A model generated the notes under the pieces. That model was not told the origin of the DNA. It was given only the letters and a program-made list of their open reading frames with translations, and searched no databases. Shown here one piece after another: positions 1-13,700 of a stretch of 64,000 bases of DNA. The position numbers and the translations under genes were made by a program. Origin of the DNA: Nereocystis luetkeana (lineage: Eukaryota; Sar; Phaeophyceae; Laminariales; Laminariaceae); NCBI GenBank assembly GCA_031213475.1, contig JARUPZ010000025.1, positions 5,777,676-5,841,675 of the forward strand. Reading direction: 5' to 3'. Every line of letters starts with the position of its first letter. The stretch's first letter is position 1.

Positions 1-299
1 AGACATAGAGTAGTCGAACATTTTGTTTTTTTTCGGAATCCATCTATCAGACATTCCGAAAAACCCTTTTTCAGCATCGACAACCTTCATTCCTTCCTTC
101 CTATTTCGGGATAAAACGAACGCTCAAACACGATCGGTTCCCCGTGCGAACTCAGCGCTCTACGTGGGGCCACGTTGATGACGCCCGCAACCCACCACAA
201 GAAGAGACGATCCCGTAATGGCAGTGGTGTCTGTGTATAGAAGTAAATGTATGTATAAATATATATTCATATAAAAATAGATATACATACGGTCGCCCC

Positions 300-385
300 G
301 CGCGCCCGGTGGTTCAAGTGGTTTACCTCGAATTCTACTTACTTGTTTGAGTCCTGGGTTCGAGCCCCAGGTGGGTCCGACGTTG
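300..385 (+). ncRNA. tRNA-like pol III promoter; probable SINE head or decayed tRNA
   Basis: An A-box-like TGGTTCAAGTGG (310-321) is followed about 48 nt later by a near-perfect B box GGTTCGAGCCC (359-369). The B box sits in a plausible T-arm: CTGGG and CCCAG close a 7-nt loop. The flanks expected to form the acceptor stem do not pair, and no clean anticodon arm can be drawn, so a functional tRNA is unlikely. A/T-rich sequence follows (385-412). This combination is typical of tRNA-derived SINEs. No second copy was noticed in the window, so the body and ends of the element are undefined. Confidence 0.45.
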
Positions 386-656
386 ACTTTATTTGCAAAA
401 ATAAAAAAGGATTCACTTGTTGAGAGCGCCTTGCAGCGTGGGTAGGCACAATTCGATGCGAGTCGACGAGGGAAGAAAAAGCTGAAATCTTCTCGCGATA
501 AAAATGAAGGCACGTACCGTAGCGAGAAGGGGGGAGAATGGCCTGCTATGTGACCCCGGATCTGAGTTACGAGAGCGAAGGAGAGAGAGAAGAAGATGTG
601 CGAAAATAATAAATGGGATAAGGGGAAAAAAAAATATATATATACATATATATATA

Positions 657-690
657 ATACCTGGTATATATTATACCTGGTACCTGGTAT
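657..690. repeat. Short direct repeats of TACCTGGTAT
   Basis: TACCTGGTAT occurs at 658-667 and again, partly overlapping itself, at 674-690. Single copies recur at 1424-1433, 1642-1651 and 54382-54391, and on the minus strand at 23341-23350. Function unknown; it may be a fragment of a dispersed repeat end. Confidence 0.4.
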
Positions 691-2511
691 AAATTTAGCA
701 GTCCTGAATTAATTACAGCGTTCCTCGGACGTTGCGAAACACGCCTACCTTTTCGCCTTTCGGACGGAAGACTGCCTTCAAATACCGGATGCGGTCGCCG
801 TATGTATAGGTGTAAGCCATCAAAGCGTGGAAGCTGACTCCGTGAGATTTAGCTTCTTTCTTTTTTTTTTTTTTTTTTTATCCTCCGGCGGATTGGTAAA
901 AATAAATCTTAAGCTCACCACACTTACTTCCACGTTCCCAGTTTCGTGTCGTGTGTCAATTTAGCCCAGTAGTTGTTGGGCACGTTGACCCGACCTGACC
1001 CCCGAGAGGAGCATTGCTGCAGGTGCGGTGGAGATAGACACCCGAGAGAGTCATCTCTCCCGGGTAGTGTGGGACTTACTTGCGTTTGCTCACCCACCAA
1101 CAAAAACCAAGGCTATGAGGCCTTCACGCCGGACTCGGACCTGTTACGGTCCACCCTACCCGTTGGGGCTTCTGGATGCGGCTGTCCAAGTGTAATCCAA
1201 ACACACTTTTTCGTCGGAACTGTAATATTATACCGACGTGCTCTTGCCAAGGTGAAAAAATAGAGCAGAGGAGCTTATTATGACAACGAACGGACGCAGA
1301 CCTTTTTTTTGGCTTCCACCGCCGTACAGGGCGATACCCCGTAGCTTGGCGCAGACCACCTAAACCATGAAGGGTCGTGTCCATACGGGTGCTTCAATTT
1401 TTACGAGAAAATAATAAATAGGCTACCTGGTATCGGTCAATTTCGCGAAGACATGCGTACCGTTGTATCATGCTTTACTTCTTTTTTTTATCTTTAACAA
1501 ACAGCACAAGGTGTCCCCGCCGAGATTCGACGACGCGCAGAACAGTAGACGTATTGGTTCGCAAAATTGTATGATGGGCACGTTTTGATGGAACTATTTG
1601 ACCACGACAGATTGAATGGACGATATATCGTTGCAATATAATACCTGGTATGTCTTTTTCCTTCCTGATACTATTTTTGGTATTATTGTTAATAGTGCAA
1701 ATGTGTTCCTATATCACTTTTGTATTCGTTGCGATTAGTACTATTGGTGTTATTACGAATATTAACAATGTTTTTTTTTCTGTTTGCCATCTATCTGTCT
1801 GACCATTCGCGGCGTCTATCTCAATCATACCATCTTCGTCTAAAACAGCGACTACCGTTGTACCAGACAAATTTAATTACTTCAAACAAACTTGAAACGT
1901 GCCATCCATCACAGACGTTCTGATGTATTTGTAAAAATTCACCAATACGAACACTCGTCAAGGTGCCACAACGCACGGTAGATATACGTGGAACGTAGAA
2001 GTACAGCAGCACGTTTGTCAATTCGGCGTTGCTGGTCGTTATGGAATTTAGTTTTCCCCTCAAAAAGAACTACAATAGAGGGGTTTTGGTTGGGGAATAG
2101 TATCGAACTTCTCGCGCGAACACAGACCCGTTTGGAGGTTGGGATCCAGCCTACACATTTCCAACATCAAGAAAAATTGAGCAAGCGTACGCGCCCGGTG
2201 TCTGTCGGGAAAACGTAAATAGCGATATCGCCTTCTCCCGCTTCTTCAGGACATAGAGAGGTTTGCCTAGCGCCTCATAGATCGTATTGCCACAAATCAG
2301 ACGCGCTACACGATAGTAGTAGTGGTCGCATGCTTGAGCCCGAATCAAACAAATGACTGCTGTGCAGTGACTCCGAACATCGTCGGGACACCCTTCTTAC
2401 GTCACATGCATGTCTGTCTGTCGATACGTCGGTTCCTGGGTGGCACGTTCATGTAGTATACAAGCATTATAGGTGATTTTCTCCGTCAAGTGTGTAGAGT
2501 TGCTCACTCGA

Positions 2512-2600
2512 CCTTTTTAGGACCGCAGTCCCGTTTTGGGGACTACACGCTTGGGAATGGAGTAGCTTGTGCCCAAAACAGGACCGCAACACTCAAATCC
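2512..2600. mobile_element. Family A miniature inverted-repeat element, decayed
   Basis: The left arm (TTTTTAGGACCGCAGTCCCG and following GTTTTGGGGAC) matches the family consensus. The right arm (GCCCAAAACAGGACCGCAA) is its degraded inverse complement. No intact TTAA ends remain. Assigned by comparison with the intact copy at 5461-5557. Confidence 0.6.
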
Positions 2601-3107
2601 CCAAGGCAAAAATCAGTCAGAGACCCCTGTCGTAGCTAGACTAGTGTCTGGGCTCCTCATTAGTGGCGTGCCCAAAATAAAATGCAGGTACGCATGCGTA
2701 CGGAATGGCACGCGTCCGCACCACCAGTAGTAGTAGACGACATTTCAGGCTTTCTTTACCTTACTCTACGGGTCAACACGTGCTTGGCAGAATGCATTTC
2801 TGCCTGACTGTGAGGGGTCCACGAAATATCCCTTGTACGACTTTCCCCTTAGTTTGATGCATCACTCAATGTTATTCGTGATGTAGTTTGTCCTTTGCAA
2901 TCGTTCGTCGGGATAGTCACATTACTTGTCGCAACGTTTCCTCGAAATCGGTTAGGGGGTGAGGTGTCGCAGATCTCCTTCGCGTGAGTAGCCTCAGAGA
3001 AATGGTTGGCGAATCAACTAACTACAATGCAATGGTTGATGCAGGCGTCCTGCATTCATTTCGAGGCGCCACGCTTGAAGTGGTATTGTTTGGCGCTGAG
3101 AGGAGAA

Positions 3108-3200
3108 CCGTTCTCGCCTACGTATAACTTGCGGTATTACCGTTCTCGCCTACGTATAACTTGCGGTATTACCGTTCTCGCCTACGTATAACTTGCGGTA
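3108..3200. repeat. Three-copy 32-bp tandem repeat
   Basis: CCGTTCTCGCCTACGTATAA begins each copy, at 3108, 3140 and 3172. The copies are identical over the full 32-bp period except where the last runs into unique sequence (GTAAGTC). Near-identity suggests recent slippage or duplication. Confidence 0.9.
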
Positions 3201-4681
3201 AGTCTTTCGCGAACAACAGTACATACCAAGAAACAAGAATGTGTTTTAACGATATTATAGAGTACAGGGTAGATATCTGCATGAATGAGAAGTATCACGA
3301 CGGCGGCATTTCTTTAGACCCGGAACGTTTTTATTTTGCCCTATATCGGCCAAACAGCTGTAGTACGAGAAATAAATGTGGGATTGCCACACATACACCG
3401 GATGTGTCGGTGCTCACGGACTGGTCCTACTGGCGCAATCAATTACATTTGCAACAGCTGGACGAAGGCAAAGCGGTGAAAGGAGGGCACTAACGGGGGA
3501 CTTCAGGCTGTACGACCCGCACCGTGCTGCGTGCAGCGGTCCCAAATTCGGCAAGAACAAGAGCATTAAGTTGCACGGGAGGTGATATTCCCAGAACGGG
3601 AAACGTGGCAACACGGGACCCACGAACATTCCCAAAATGTTTTTGTTTCGACTCTGAATACCGTTACCGTTGTCGAGTAAACAAGCGAAAAACACCATAA
3701 GCATATATAACCGCTGTGCTAGCTCAAAGCTCTTTATACCGGCCGCCGGAGATTTTTTCGTGCCGCCTATGATATACTAGAAACCGGTTTTTGTAGAGCC
3801 GTGAGCGCGGGCTTTGATAGTGGTAGCATGTTTTTGCACTGAAAACATTTCATGACAGACGTAGAACCTTTTAGTTCAGCACCTAGGTCCTGGGGTAGTA
3901 CCCAAGCTAGTCGGAACACCGTTGCTTCTCAGGTTAGACGTCGTATACGTGGCCGACCAGGTTTCGCGTTCATGTGCTCTCACGAGTCGGTTTCTGGGTC
4001 CAGTACCAAGCTGTTCGAGCGAGGAGCCACAAAAAGAAAATGGCGTACGCCTAAAAGCTGGCGTTATCTTTCCGTACGTAGCACGTTTCCTGCAGGAGGT
4101 TTGATCGGGGTGTGGTTAGGTTAATCTTCCTCGGCTTATTTTGTTGACCACCGGTGTGCATCGTTGGGTGTTGGTGCAGATGTCGCCTTCCGGCGAAGCA
4201 AATTGAGCGCTCCGCCACAAGCGAGGAGGCTCACAAAACAATCGGGCTACCTCCCGTCTACAGTAGGCCATGCGCTGCGTGGCCTATTTGTCCCCTGGTG
4301 AAGTCTCAACGGTGAACTCCAGTATAGTCCCCTACCCTTCCTACAGACAACCCTTCGTAGCTTAAGCTTGTCTATACAACGCAAAATATGCGACGTATCA
4401 TTTATTCATGCGGCGCGCAAGGGTGTTTCGTGCCACTCACGCCCCCTGGTGTGCCTTGTCATTCAGGGAAACTCTTACTTTGACGACTCAACACGGGCCT
4501 TTTCTTGCCAACTACCCCCCCCCTTCCCCCCGATATGCTACGTAAAATATTCGACAATACTTTTTCAAGCGCCCATCTTTGTACATATTTCTCCCCCTGC
4601 TGTTCCTCGTTAGGAAAGAGACCAACGCCATATTTCAAGCGTCGAGACGTGACCTCTCTCGGTTTAACGCCTACCCCCGAC

Positions 4682-4774
4682 ATGAAGAGTGGTTTCAGAT
4701 GTTTTGGGGTGGCTTGCGTCGCGGCCTCTGCGGCTGCCGATACTGGTCCGGCGACCTATCGGCCATCCCTAGAG
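4682..4774 (+). CDS. Exon 1: start codon and signal peptide
   Basis: ATG opens MKSGFRCFGVACVAASAAA, a textbook signal peptide: Lys/Arg n-region, short hydrophobic core, small residues before the likely cleavage at AAA-DT. The donor is GAG|GTAGGT, phase 0. An in-frame upstream extension exists but lacks signal character, so this ATG is preferred. Confidence 0.7.
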
Positions 4775-7700
4775 GTAGGTGGTAGTGCAACGGTTGAGCT
4801 AAGCCCCAGAATAGAAGTCTCGTCTACCGGAGCGTCGCTTGGCAGGCTACTGTAGGCGTGCTTTTATAAAAGTTCCAATTCGTTCAACATGATGTGAGCG
4901 TGTTGTGCATTCGATAGTCCGGATATCAGCACCGTTGAGATCCCTCACCCTAACCCTAAGATAGCGACCCACGGGAACAACTGGTGAAATATGTGGTTCA
5001 TAGTTTTGCTACTAAACCTTTCAGGGACACATGCCACAGTAGGGGTGCACCCACTCCTATCGGTTTTGTCTCGTCTCCAACGGGGGTCTACAACCCCGAG
5101 GCGTGCTGCAATAGAGGTAGCATACTTATGCCCTAACGATTCACGTGGTATCGGCGCCGTATCGTAAGAGCACCGTTTGCGATTCACGTGTTTTATCGTC
5201 GTGTACGTACGTGTGCCAGCGTTTTTTTTTCTGGTTTTCCTCAGGTCAGGAACGAACCTCAGAAACCATTATTAGGTGCACCATTTTCGTAGCAAGAGTC
5301 TTCATCTAAACTGCCGAACGTGACAAAACTAAATAGTGCAAAACCCCAGGGTCTGCCTAGGTATACGCAACGCCAGCATGTAAAATACATCTTGCAGTAT
5401 TCCAGTCGTATCGGGAGTACTTCATCGTTTGAGGAAAGTCTCCCCTCGAGGCACTCAGTCTTAACCCCTTTAGAACCGCGGTCCCGTTTTGGGACAAAAC
5501 TACTTGAAATTTGACTGGTTTGTCCCCAGAACGGCACTGCGGTTTTAAAGGGGTTAACTGGTTTATGCAAACCTTGCTACCTCTACCATATCACGCATAT
5601 TGTGTGAGAGGTATAGGTGGGGGAGGGGGGGGGGGGGGGGGCGGGGGGGGGGCGTTTTGCAAATTTTGTTCATGTATGTCTCAACCACCTGCCCCCTTTT
5701 GTAGAAAGTCTGCGCCGACATTGCACGTTCTTCGTCGCTCAAGGTCACCTTGATCCCGTCTCGAGAAGGTGTGCAAACGTTTCGATATTAGATATTCGTG
5801 GATTGAGTGTGGACAGGTTTGGTGTGCAGTCCAGTCCAGTGAGAGGCTTACGGACGCAGGGTCTATAGACGGAAAAGTGTCGGGTGGTGGGCGGGGGGGG
5901 TGTACCTGATATCGTGCATGACCGTACGTAGTCGTATGGCGATATGGATACCATTTCGGTTTGAACTCCAAACACGTTTACCTCTTTTGGGTGAATCCGC
6001 GTCACTATAATGAGAACTTCTGCGCCCTGACAGGTTGTGTTTTTTGCTGACGTCGTCTCTTGAAACAAAAAATCGTGTGTTCCTTTCCACAGGTCGCAGG
6101 AGCACACATCGCATCGGCCGTGCGACTCGCCACAAGCAGAACGCGCAAGGCTGGCGTCATTCCGCCCCGCCGTCTGCAGGGCGTGTGCTCAAGCGACGCA
6201 GTCACTATTTCCTTTCCGGCAAGTTCCAGCCCCTCTGAAGTGTCGTCTGCTTCAAACAGCAACAGGTACTGCTGGAGGATTATAGATACATAGGGTGCGT
6301 GCTGCGATAGGGTTGGCACATTTTGCGCCTTTTTTTTTCATGACCGTCGTCCAGAAAACCCATTATTACCCCAGTGGTTTGTGTTTTTCTTTACGACCTT
6401 GTTACAAGAATGTGGTGCCGTTTTCGTGTATTTTCGTCGTGCACCCCTGGTCTGATCTATACACCCTCCAAGCTCCGGGTATCACCCTGAAGGGGATTCT
6501 CGACAGCGGAAATACCGAATATCGTCGTCAACTCTCAAGATACTTTTCGTATCGTACCTCGGGCCTGATGGTTCGCCCCGTAGGATATGTACCCTTCGGT
6601 TTCGAAGCCGTGTGTTTGAGGCGGTGGGGGGGGTGCAGTTGAGTGGAGTGGCAAGTCATCTTGTGACAGCGAGGTACTCACGTGACACGCCTCCAAAAAA
6701 CAGGCACAAATTCACAATATAGACCATGAACATTGATGCAGAAACTTTAAGCACTAGGCGATTAAAATGGTGTTGCAAAGCTATTCCGTGTTTAAACCGT
6801 GAGATCCAGCGTTCACACCTCAGGAAAACAGACTCGAGAAGTTAAACATATATAAACATATAAGAAGAAATCAGCAGTGATGCACAAGTTAGTTGTCAGA
6901 GGGCCCAAGTAGCCCTCTTTACGGTCGGTCGTGTCACTCTCTTGTCGAGATCCCTTCTGGGCCGTACATTATACGGTATAAACGTCGACGATCAGACGAG
7001 TTATACCTAAATTCAGAACGAGTGTTGTACTGTTCATACGTATTTTCCATTTCGGCCATTTTTCTTCAATTTTATTGCTGGTGCCGCTTGCGATCGAACG
7101 TTGGGGTTTTCAGTGTTAGTTAGCCAACATATTAACCGACCCCTCAGACAGAAACATGAACCGCGACAAAAAAACTACCCGTGTTGTGCAGTTTGGCCAC
7201 TTTCGCTGGGTGCTACCAGGATACCGGGCTCATTTATTCTGGGCTGCCGTTCTACACCCCGTCTGGCCTGGACCTACCCCACACGTTCCTCGGCGCCTTT
7301 GACATCGACGCCAGCGATGACACCTCCGCTTCGGTGAGAAACAAACAAAAACGGTCAGGGTTGGGATATATCCTGCTGGAGGAGAAGTGCTACGATGGGA
7401 GAAACGCTTTTTTTGGGAGATTCATAGTATGACTGTCCTAGTTTTCTAGGGTATCAAAAATACATATTTTCCAATATCGTTGGGATACCAGTGTAAACAG
7501 CAGTACTGTACGTTAACTAACTGAATCTGTGATATACCTATAAATAATGAGCTTCATGATTGCTCATTAGACGACTCTCTTTTTGTCTTCTGTCATCGAC
7601 TAGAGCAGCAGTTTTTGTGTGCGGGACGGAGCTTTATTTTGAAGTGAGCAGGATCGGAAACGTCAGGAGGACACCCCTTTATATCCGAAACACGCACCGT

Positions 7701-10700
7701 AGACGCCTTTCAGGGTACCGGTAGTACCATATGTTTTGTCCATTCGCCTTCTTTCTGACTAGGAAGAGGGTGCGAACCAACTACTTCCAGGAAACCGTTA
7801 AGTCGTTTTTTTTGCGGAACGCAGAAAATCACAGGTGCATCCCTGAATGAAGCCGAAGCGTGCCGCGGTTGTAGCGATTTTGGTTCTATTTGTGAGGAGT
7901 ACATTGGTGATGGCGAACCTTAAGGACGAGGGCCCGAGAACTTGTGTTTGTTGTGATCATGTGCCTCGCACGAATAATAGCGTGCAATTGTTGAAAAATA
8001 TACGAAGCTTCAACACCATGCGCGGTGCCAATCGCTTGTGTCCCATTCTGCACTGCGGAAACCAACAGTACGGCAGACTCTCTAGGGTGTGAGCTTGTGC
8101 CTTTCGTTTTACGGCCCTTTAAGTATACCATGGAATGGGCACCATCCAAGACGTGGTTTACCTGATGTGCCAGCAGACGCTTTGGTCGACGTCGAACTTG
8201 ACTGCGCCATGAACACACCCCCCGCCATATTCAATCCATTGGTCGCGTGCGAGGTGCGGATTTGCACTGGATCGATTGTCGCTTTAACATGTGCTTGCCA
8301 TATACCAGCTGATTTTGCTTGCTAACCAATACGTTCCCGACGAAATGATCCTAAACAAATAGGCTGTTCTCTTTAAAACGAACAACTTTAACTCACAGCC
8401 TAAAATAAAGTTTAACCGAGGAACGCTTATCATCTGTGACACCCTTCGACGAAAAGGTATCCTTTGTCCGGAACTGCGCAAGACCGGACAGCAGAAATGG
8501 GGTATGCCGTCCCTGGTGTACTTGGCTTCATCCATATTTAGACCTGCGTACTCGACATACTAGATGTTCGAATTGACATTGGGTTCCTGCCTTCTAACCC
8601 TGGGCGTATTTCTCGTGGCTTACTATCAAGATTGGGTCTTCCATTGAGGGGATGTATCTTTGCTGGGACCAATTGTATCGGTTCACCGGTTGTTGAGGAC
8701 TCGGTCGGTCCTCACGGCTCCTTCGATTGCCATGTTGTGGTACCGTCGCACCCTACCTGTATGCCTTAAACAACCTACCCCCCACTGCCGTCAATCTGAC
8801 AACTCCTGCTTTGATGTTGGGATCATGTGCCGAAGACATTTGCGCGGTGGCTCCTGGGGGACTTTGAGAGTGGGGTACTGTTATGTGCCTCGAATGAGCC
8901 AGCCGAGAGCATCCACCCTGCGGAATCCACTTGGTCTTGTAAGTTTATATACCGTATTTCGGGGGGCCATAGTGATTCAAATATGCGAGGTAGAAAGGTT
9001 TTGGTTTTTACCGTAGGACCTATTTCATATGACCCCTCGTAATAGTGCACTACAGGGTCGATTGCAGAAGAGGATAAACGCGAGGGTCCCTCTGTTGCCA
9101 TCTCGTTCGGCCTTGACTATATCTAGTGTTCGGAAGAGTTCCTTTCGTTAGTTTGATCAAAGCATTTCCCGGGTGAGATTTCTTGGCTTCATCTTACGTG
9201 CGTAACATGCCGTTCGTCGAGTACAAGACAGACGGCTTTGTGGTAGTCTGTTCGACGCGAATCTTGAACGATGACTGTCAACTAGTCGACTCATACTGCG
9301 CGCTATGAAAAAGGGACGAAGGCACCCCAGTTCAAACCCAACAGTTGTATACTTGTCCCTAAGCGAGGACACAGCAACATTCCCCACTCAGTAGGATCGT
9401 GCTCCAATGTCGATTATACTTTGCGTCTTCGATGACGCCCCCTCCCCTCCGCCTGCAGTGTTCTCCGGAAGCCACTCTGTCTTCACCGCCGCATCGCCAC
9501 AGAGGCGTTCTACTATAGATATTCACTCTCACTTTTCTGAGGCTCCTCACTTGAGGAGTTCAACACCTCACCCGAACTGACTTCAGCAGAAATTAAATTC
9601 CATCCCGATGAAGAATCCCACGAACCGAGTATACAATGACGTCGTTTCTCGAAGCATGCTTGGCATTCCGACGATTTTGGGATCAGGATCTTCGTCTTTC
9701 AGAAAAACGAAACGCGGAAATGTTCTGCTTTTATCGTAGAACGCGTCCGCATGCTGCTCTTGCTTGTAGTGCCGCATGATTTGTGCTGTGTTTATCCCTG
9801 CTGGTCCATGCACCACGGATGGGATGCCTTTGCTAAGATTGAGGGCTAGACTCGGGGTGAAGTATGGTGAGTTCTAGCACTTTCACTTAAGTGTGATTTG
9901 TGCTGAACTCAAGTAGTGTACGGATTCACTATGAATCCCAACTGCATCATACGCCTATGTGCATGACCTATAGGAGTAAAAACAGGCGGAATCCGCACTC
10001 ACTCACTTCGTAACTTGCAGACTGTGTGTGCCTCGTCACCGTGATGTCCATGCCCGTCAATTGTATAACCGGGACAACGAAATTCCCCCGAGTTCTCCAA
10101 CTCACCGTAGGGTGTCCAACGCTCTACACCCCGGTACGTTTGGATTCCACTCTGCTACGGTGCGTGTTGCACAACCAGGCGGCACCGATACCAGTGGCAA
10201 CGAAGCGGTCGCCGTGTCTTCCGAATGCGGGGGGAGCTGTGAGGACAGCGACCCGGGCGAGGTGGGTAATCTGCTCGATTGCCACGTTGTCGGGAGAGCG
10301 GCTGCAGCCTGTTCTCGATGAAGCACGAATATTGCATACACACCGGCTCTTGACGAAATGAAACGTTCAAGCCCTTCGTGTGCGCGGATTGGTGTGAACT
10401 ATGGACCACTCTGTGACTTGTTTCAGAAAGTATATTCCGCTCTCGCGGAGACGCCGTGTTCAAACTAAAGGACGACCTGGGCCTAGCATGATTCCCTTCA
10501 ATTGAGTTGCTTCGGATCCCGCCATTCGGCGCTTCCCGCTATACGGTGTTCCTATTGGATTGATATATAAATCTGCGTCGATGTTCTCCGCTGTGCGCAA
10601 CTTAAGGTCAAAACAAGTGCGTACACGGGTGTTGACATAACGTAACGTACGTGTACTTATCATAAGACGTTATTTTGAACTGTACCAAAAAAACTGTGAA

Positions 10701-13700
10701 GCCTATTTTATCTCGTATCCCAACAAATCCCACCAGGAGCATATACGCTTCGTTTTGTGTCTGGGATCTCAGCCTCTTCCAATAATTATGTTCCTTCTCC
10801 CGGTCTCGCTTAACGTCTTTACCGCTAACCCCCTGCTATTCGGGAGTGGAGCAGACAACTTGTTCGAGTGATACGATCGTGGTAAGCTCATCGGCCTTCC
10901 CATCTATGGAGGGATGTTACCAGCCCACAGGAGACGAGGGTGTCGGGCAACCGATCTACTCCAGGACGGGCCAGGTTAGCGCCAATTGTAGTCGGGGGCA
11001 ATGATGTGGCAGGGGGGCAGCATATTATCGGACTATAACGCACGGCAGATGGGGGCACAGAGAGCTTCGACCGTTCTACCGACATGCCTCCTCTCTCCTC
11101 TGAAACAAGTTCTAGAATGGAAATACCATGCTAATAAATTTAGAACACACGTGGCACGTTAGACAAGGAGCAAAGCAAGCTTGTTGAAGGTGGCGAAAAT
11201 AGTTCCCAGGGCTGCCTGTGGTTTACTAACTGATCTCCAAGCCGAACATGTAAAAAACTCGATGATGAGGTGTTCAGTGCGTTTAGACTAATGTGCAATC
11301 CATACTTCAATGGCGTCGCTTGATTGCGCAGTCCTTTTCTGACTGTGGAAGTCGTCGGCTTGGCATGAACGCTTTCGCGTTCGATTACCTGTTACTCTAT
11401 CAAACATCATGCATGTACTGGGTGAATATTTTCTGGGAGGCCTGGCTGATTGGAGTCCTCCTTCTTATAGTAGGGGTGGCAGTCCCAATCGCCTAATACT
11501 TCACCGCCACTATGTAAATAGTTTCATAGATATAGAGAGAGCTTAGCTGGGGGGGGGGTTTATCTCCGCGAAATGCAGATGTCGAACCAGGCCTTACGTG
11601 AAATACGTCGTTCTACTGCATACATTAGAGTGTCCTAAGACTGCTGCCGACACGTACGTAGTGACCGCAAATCACACGCGGACTCGACTCTGTGTGACTA
11701 GGTTCGAAACGGGTAAAATATCCAATAGGATCAAATAGCCTGTGCCGTCAAGCAGCTACGGTGTAAATGGACACGGTAGGCGGCGCCTTGGGTTTCTTAG
11801 AAAAACAACGTGAACGAAATTTTGAGTTGATGACGCGAAAATGATGCACATAAAATCAAACGAACGATACACAGGACACAGGACCGATCGTAGCATTTCT
11901 GGAAATCGGCTTGAGACAATGTTTTACTTCGCTAACACGCCTTTTCGGCCGGACTTTATACTTGTGTCTGCGTCACACTTGCTCTACAGATGGTGGAGGG
12001 AGAACCGGTGATGTTCATGAGTGAACGCCCAGATCCTACCGGAATCCAGGTACTCATGGCGTGGTGAAATATGGCGAAACCTGTCGAACAAACGCTGTAT
12101 GTACTCGTATGTGATTCGTTCGCTGTTGAATAAGGTACCCGGCTCAATGCAATTCGCTCTAGAAATGGTCAGGGAGGCAATTATTCCACGCGTAGGTGTA
12201 ACGTGCTTGGCAACCCCCCTGAAGTTTGGTGTCAATACACGTCTTCTATACGCATTTGTATTCGAGCTGGCTGTGGTAGCGACACGATTAGAGGCCAACG
12301 ATCTCGTCTGTCTAGCCCACGACTTTGTTTCTCGGGGCGTGCTATAGTAGAGGTAGCGGCTTTTGGGCATACCATTATTCGACTGGACGGGCTCCTTAAC
12401 CTGATATCGTAAGACCATCCATAGGCTTACGTACACAACACTATTAACGATGCACTGTATGCTTTGATATTGCTCATCTGGTTTTTATTGTGTTACACGT
12501 TTAACTCGGTTTTTGGAGTAAGACAATCACGTCCTCAAAATGTTGGTACTGCGGTCCCGTTTTACGGACACACTACCCAGTTTCAAAGGAGTTTGTACCC
12601 AAACGGACTCCTGTTCCAAAAGGGTTGAAGGTGGAAGGTGCGACATAACCCTTGCTGTAGGTGCTCCCCTCGCTGTCGCACCTGTATCGCCTGTAGTGCT
12701 TATGTCAAGGCTTTGGCATGCTTGAGAGATGCATGCGCGGTCTGCCGCGCAAAAAAAACTACCGCCCCTCGCAAACCAAACCGCCTTGATCGCAACTGCC
12801 TTTGACAACGAGTGCAGCTGTACTATGGGCACAACCAGGTTGGCGGTTTTTTTCAGAGGACATATTATGTGGCGTAAGGCACATGCTTCGGTGCTCAACG
12901 GGATAAGCACATAACATAATATCCAAGTCAAAAAGTTTCTGAATCGAGCTATGTGGGTTTTCGTATTTGAAAACCTTCATGAACTGCGCACGTGTGCCCT
13001 TCGCCCTGGCATCCCTCTGCCCTGGCATCCATCACTCTAACTACGATTACCTTTGTCAAATCCATCTGTCCTCGCTCCGCAATCACTCGACTCCTCCGGC
13101 AAGACTCTCGCCTGGAATCTGGGTCTGTTAAATGGTACAACAGTTCCTCTCCTGTCCTGCATATCTGGACCCACTACGGACGTTGTGCACCCTGGCGACG
13201 CCTTGTGGTCATGTGCGTATGACGATCTTTCGTCGCCGTGGGTCGAACGTGTGACGAATACAGACTGCGGAACGGGTTGCCATTCAGCCCGTGTAACAGT
13301 CTCGAATGGCGTGACGCCTTTACCGGCATATACCCCAAAAAGGGTTTTTAATGCCTGGACACATTGCTTGAGTTTATAGGTTGCGTTTGTTTGTCTACAC
13401 AGTGAGAGGGTGACGCTTTGTTTCGGTCGGTGTTGTGGTTTTACCAGTGGCCCCGGTCCTACACCACGCTCGGTTTGGCGAGAAAGGACTTGGACATAGA
13501 CTCAGAAATATTTTCCGTATGGTGCACAGCAGAATATGAAGTACGGCTGATCACACGATCAAACCAAATATCCGCATTCGTTGCGCACCTACCCAATAGG
13601 ATTGGTGCTCACGTGAACCCCTTAGGAATGCCGCAGTACCGTTTGTCGACACACTACTCGATTTTGGAACGGTTCGTCCTCAAAAAAGGAACTGAATTCC

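Larger units (their letters stand above)
1..4681. other. 5' flank without a recognised gene
   Basis: I find no exon here with a convincing acceptor, donor and protein-like reading. The stretch holds a tRNA-like promoter near 300-385, T/A-rich tracts (T-run near 858-879, TA-rich 633-660), a recurring TACCTGGTAT word, one decayed family A element and a three-copy 32-bp tandem. Short open frames are of the length expected by chance at roughly even base composition. The promoter and 5' UTR of the gene starting at 4682 should lie in the last part, but I see no clear TATA box. Confidence 0.5.

Noticed and set aside
300-385. A functional tRNA gene
   Set aside because: The B box and T-arm are good, but no acceptor stem or standard anticodon arm can be formed.
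10021-10178. Upstream extension of exon 5 of the plus-strand gene
   Set aside because: The frame is open and fairly protein-like, but the acceptor at 10020 needs a phase that exon 4 does not supply. Kept as an alternative only.
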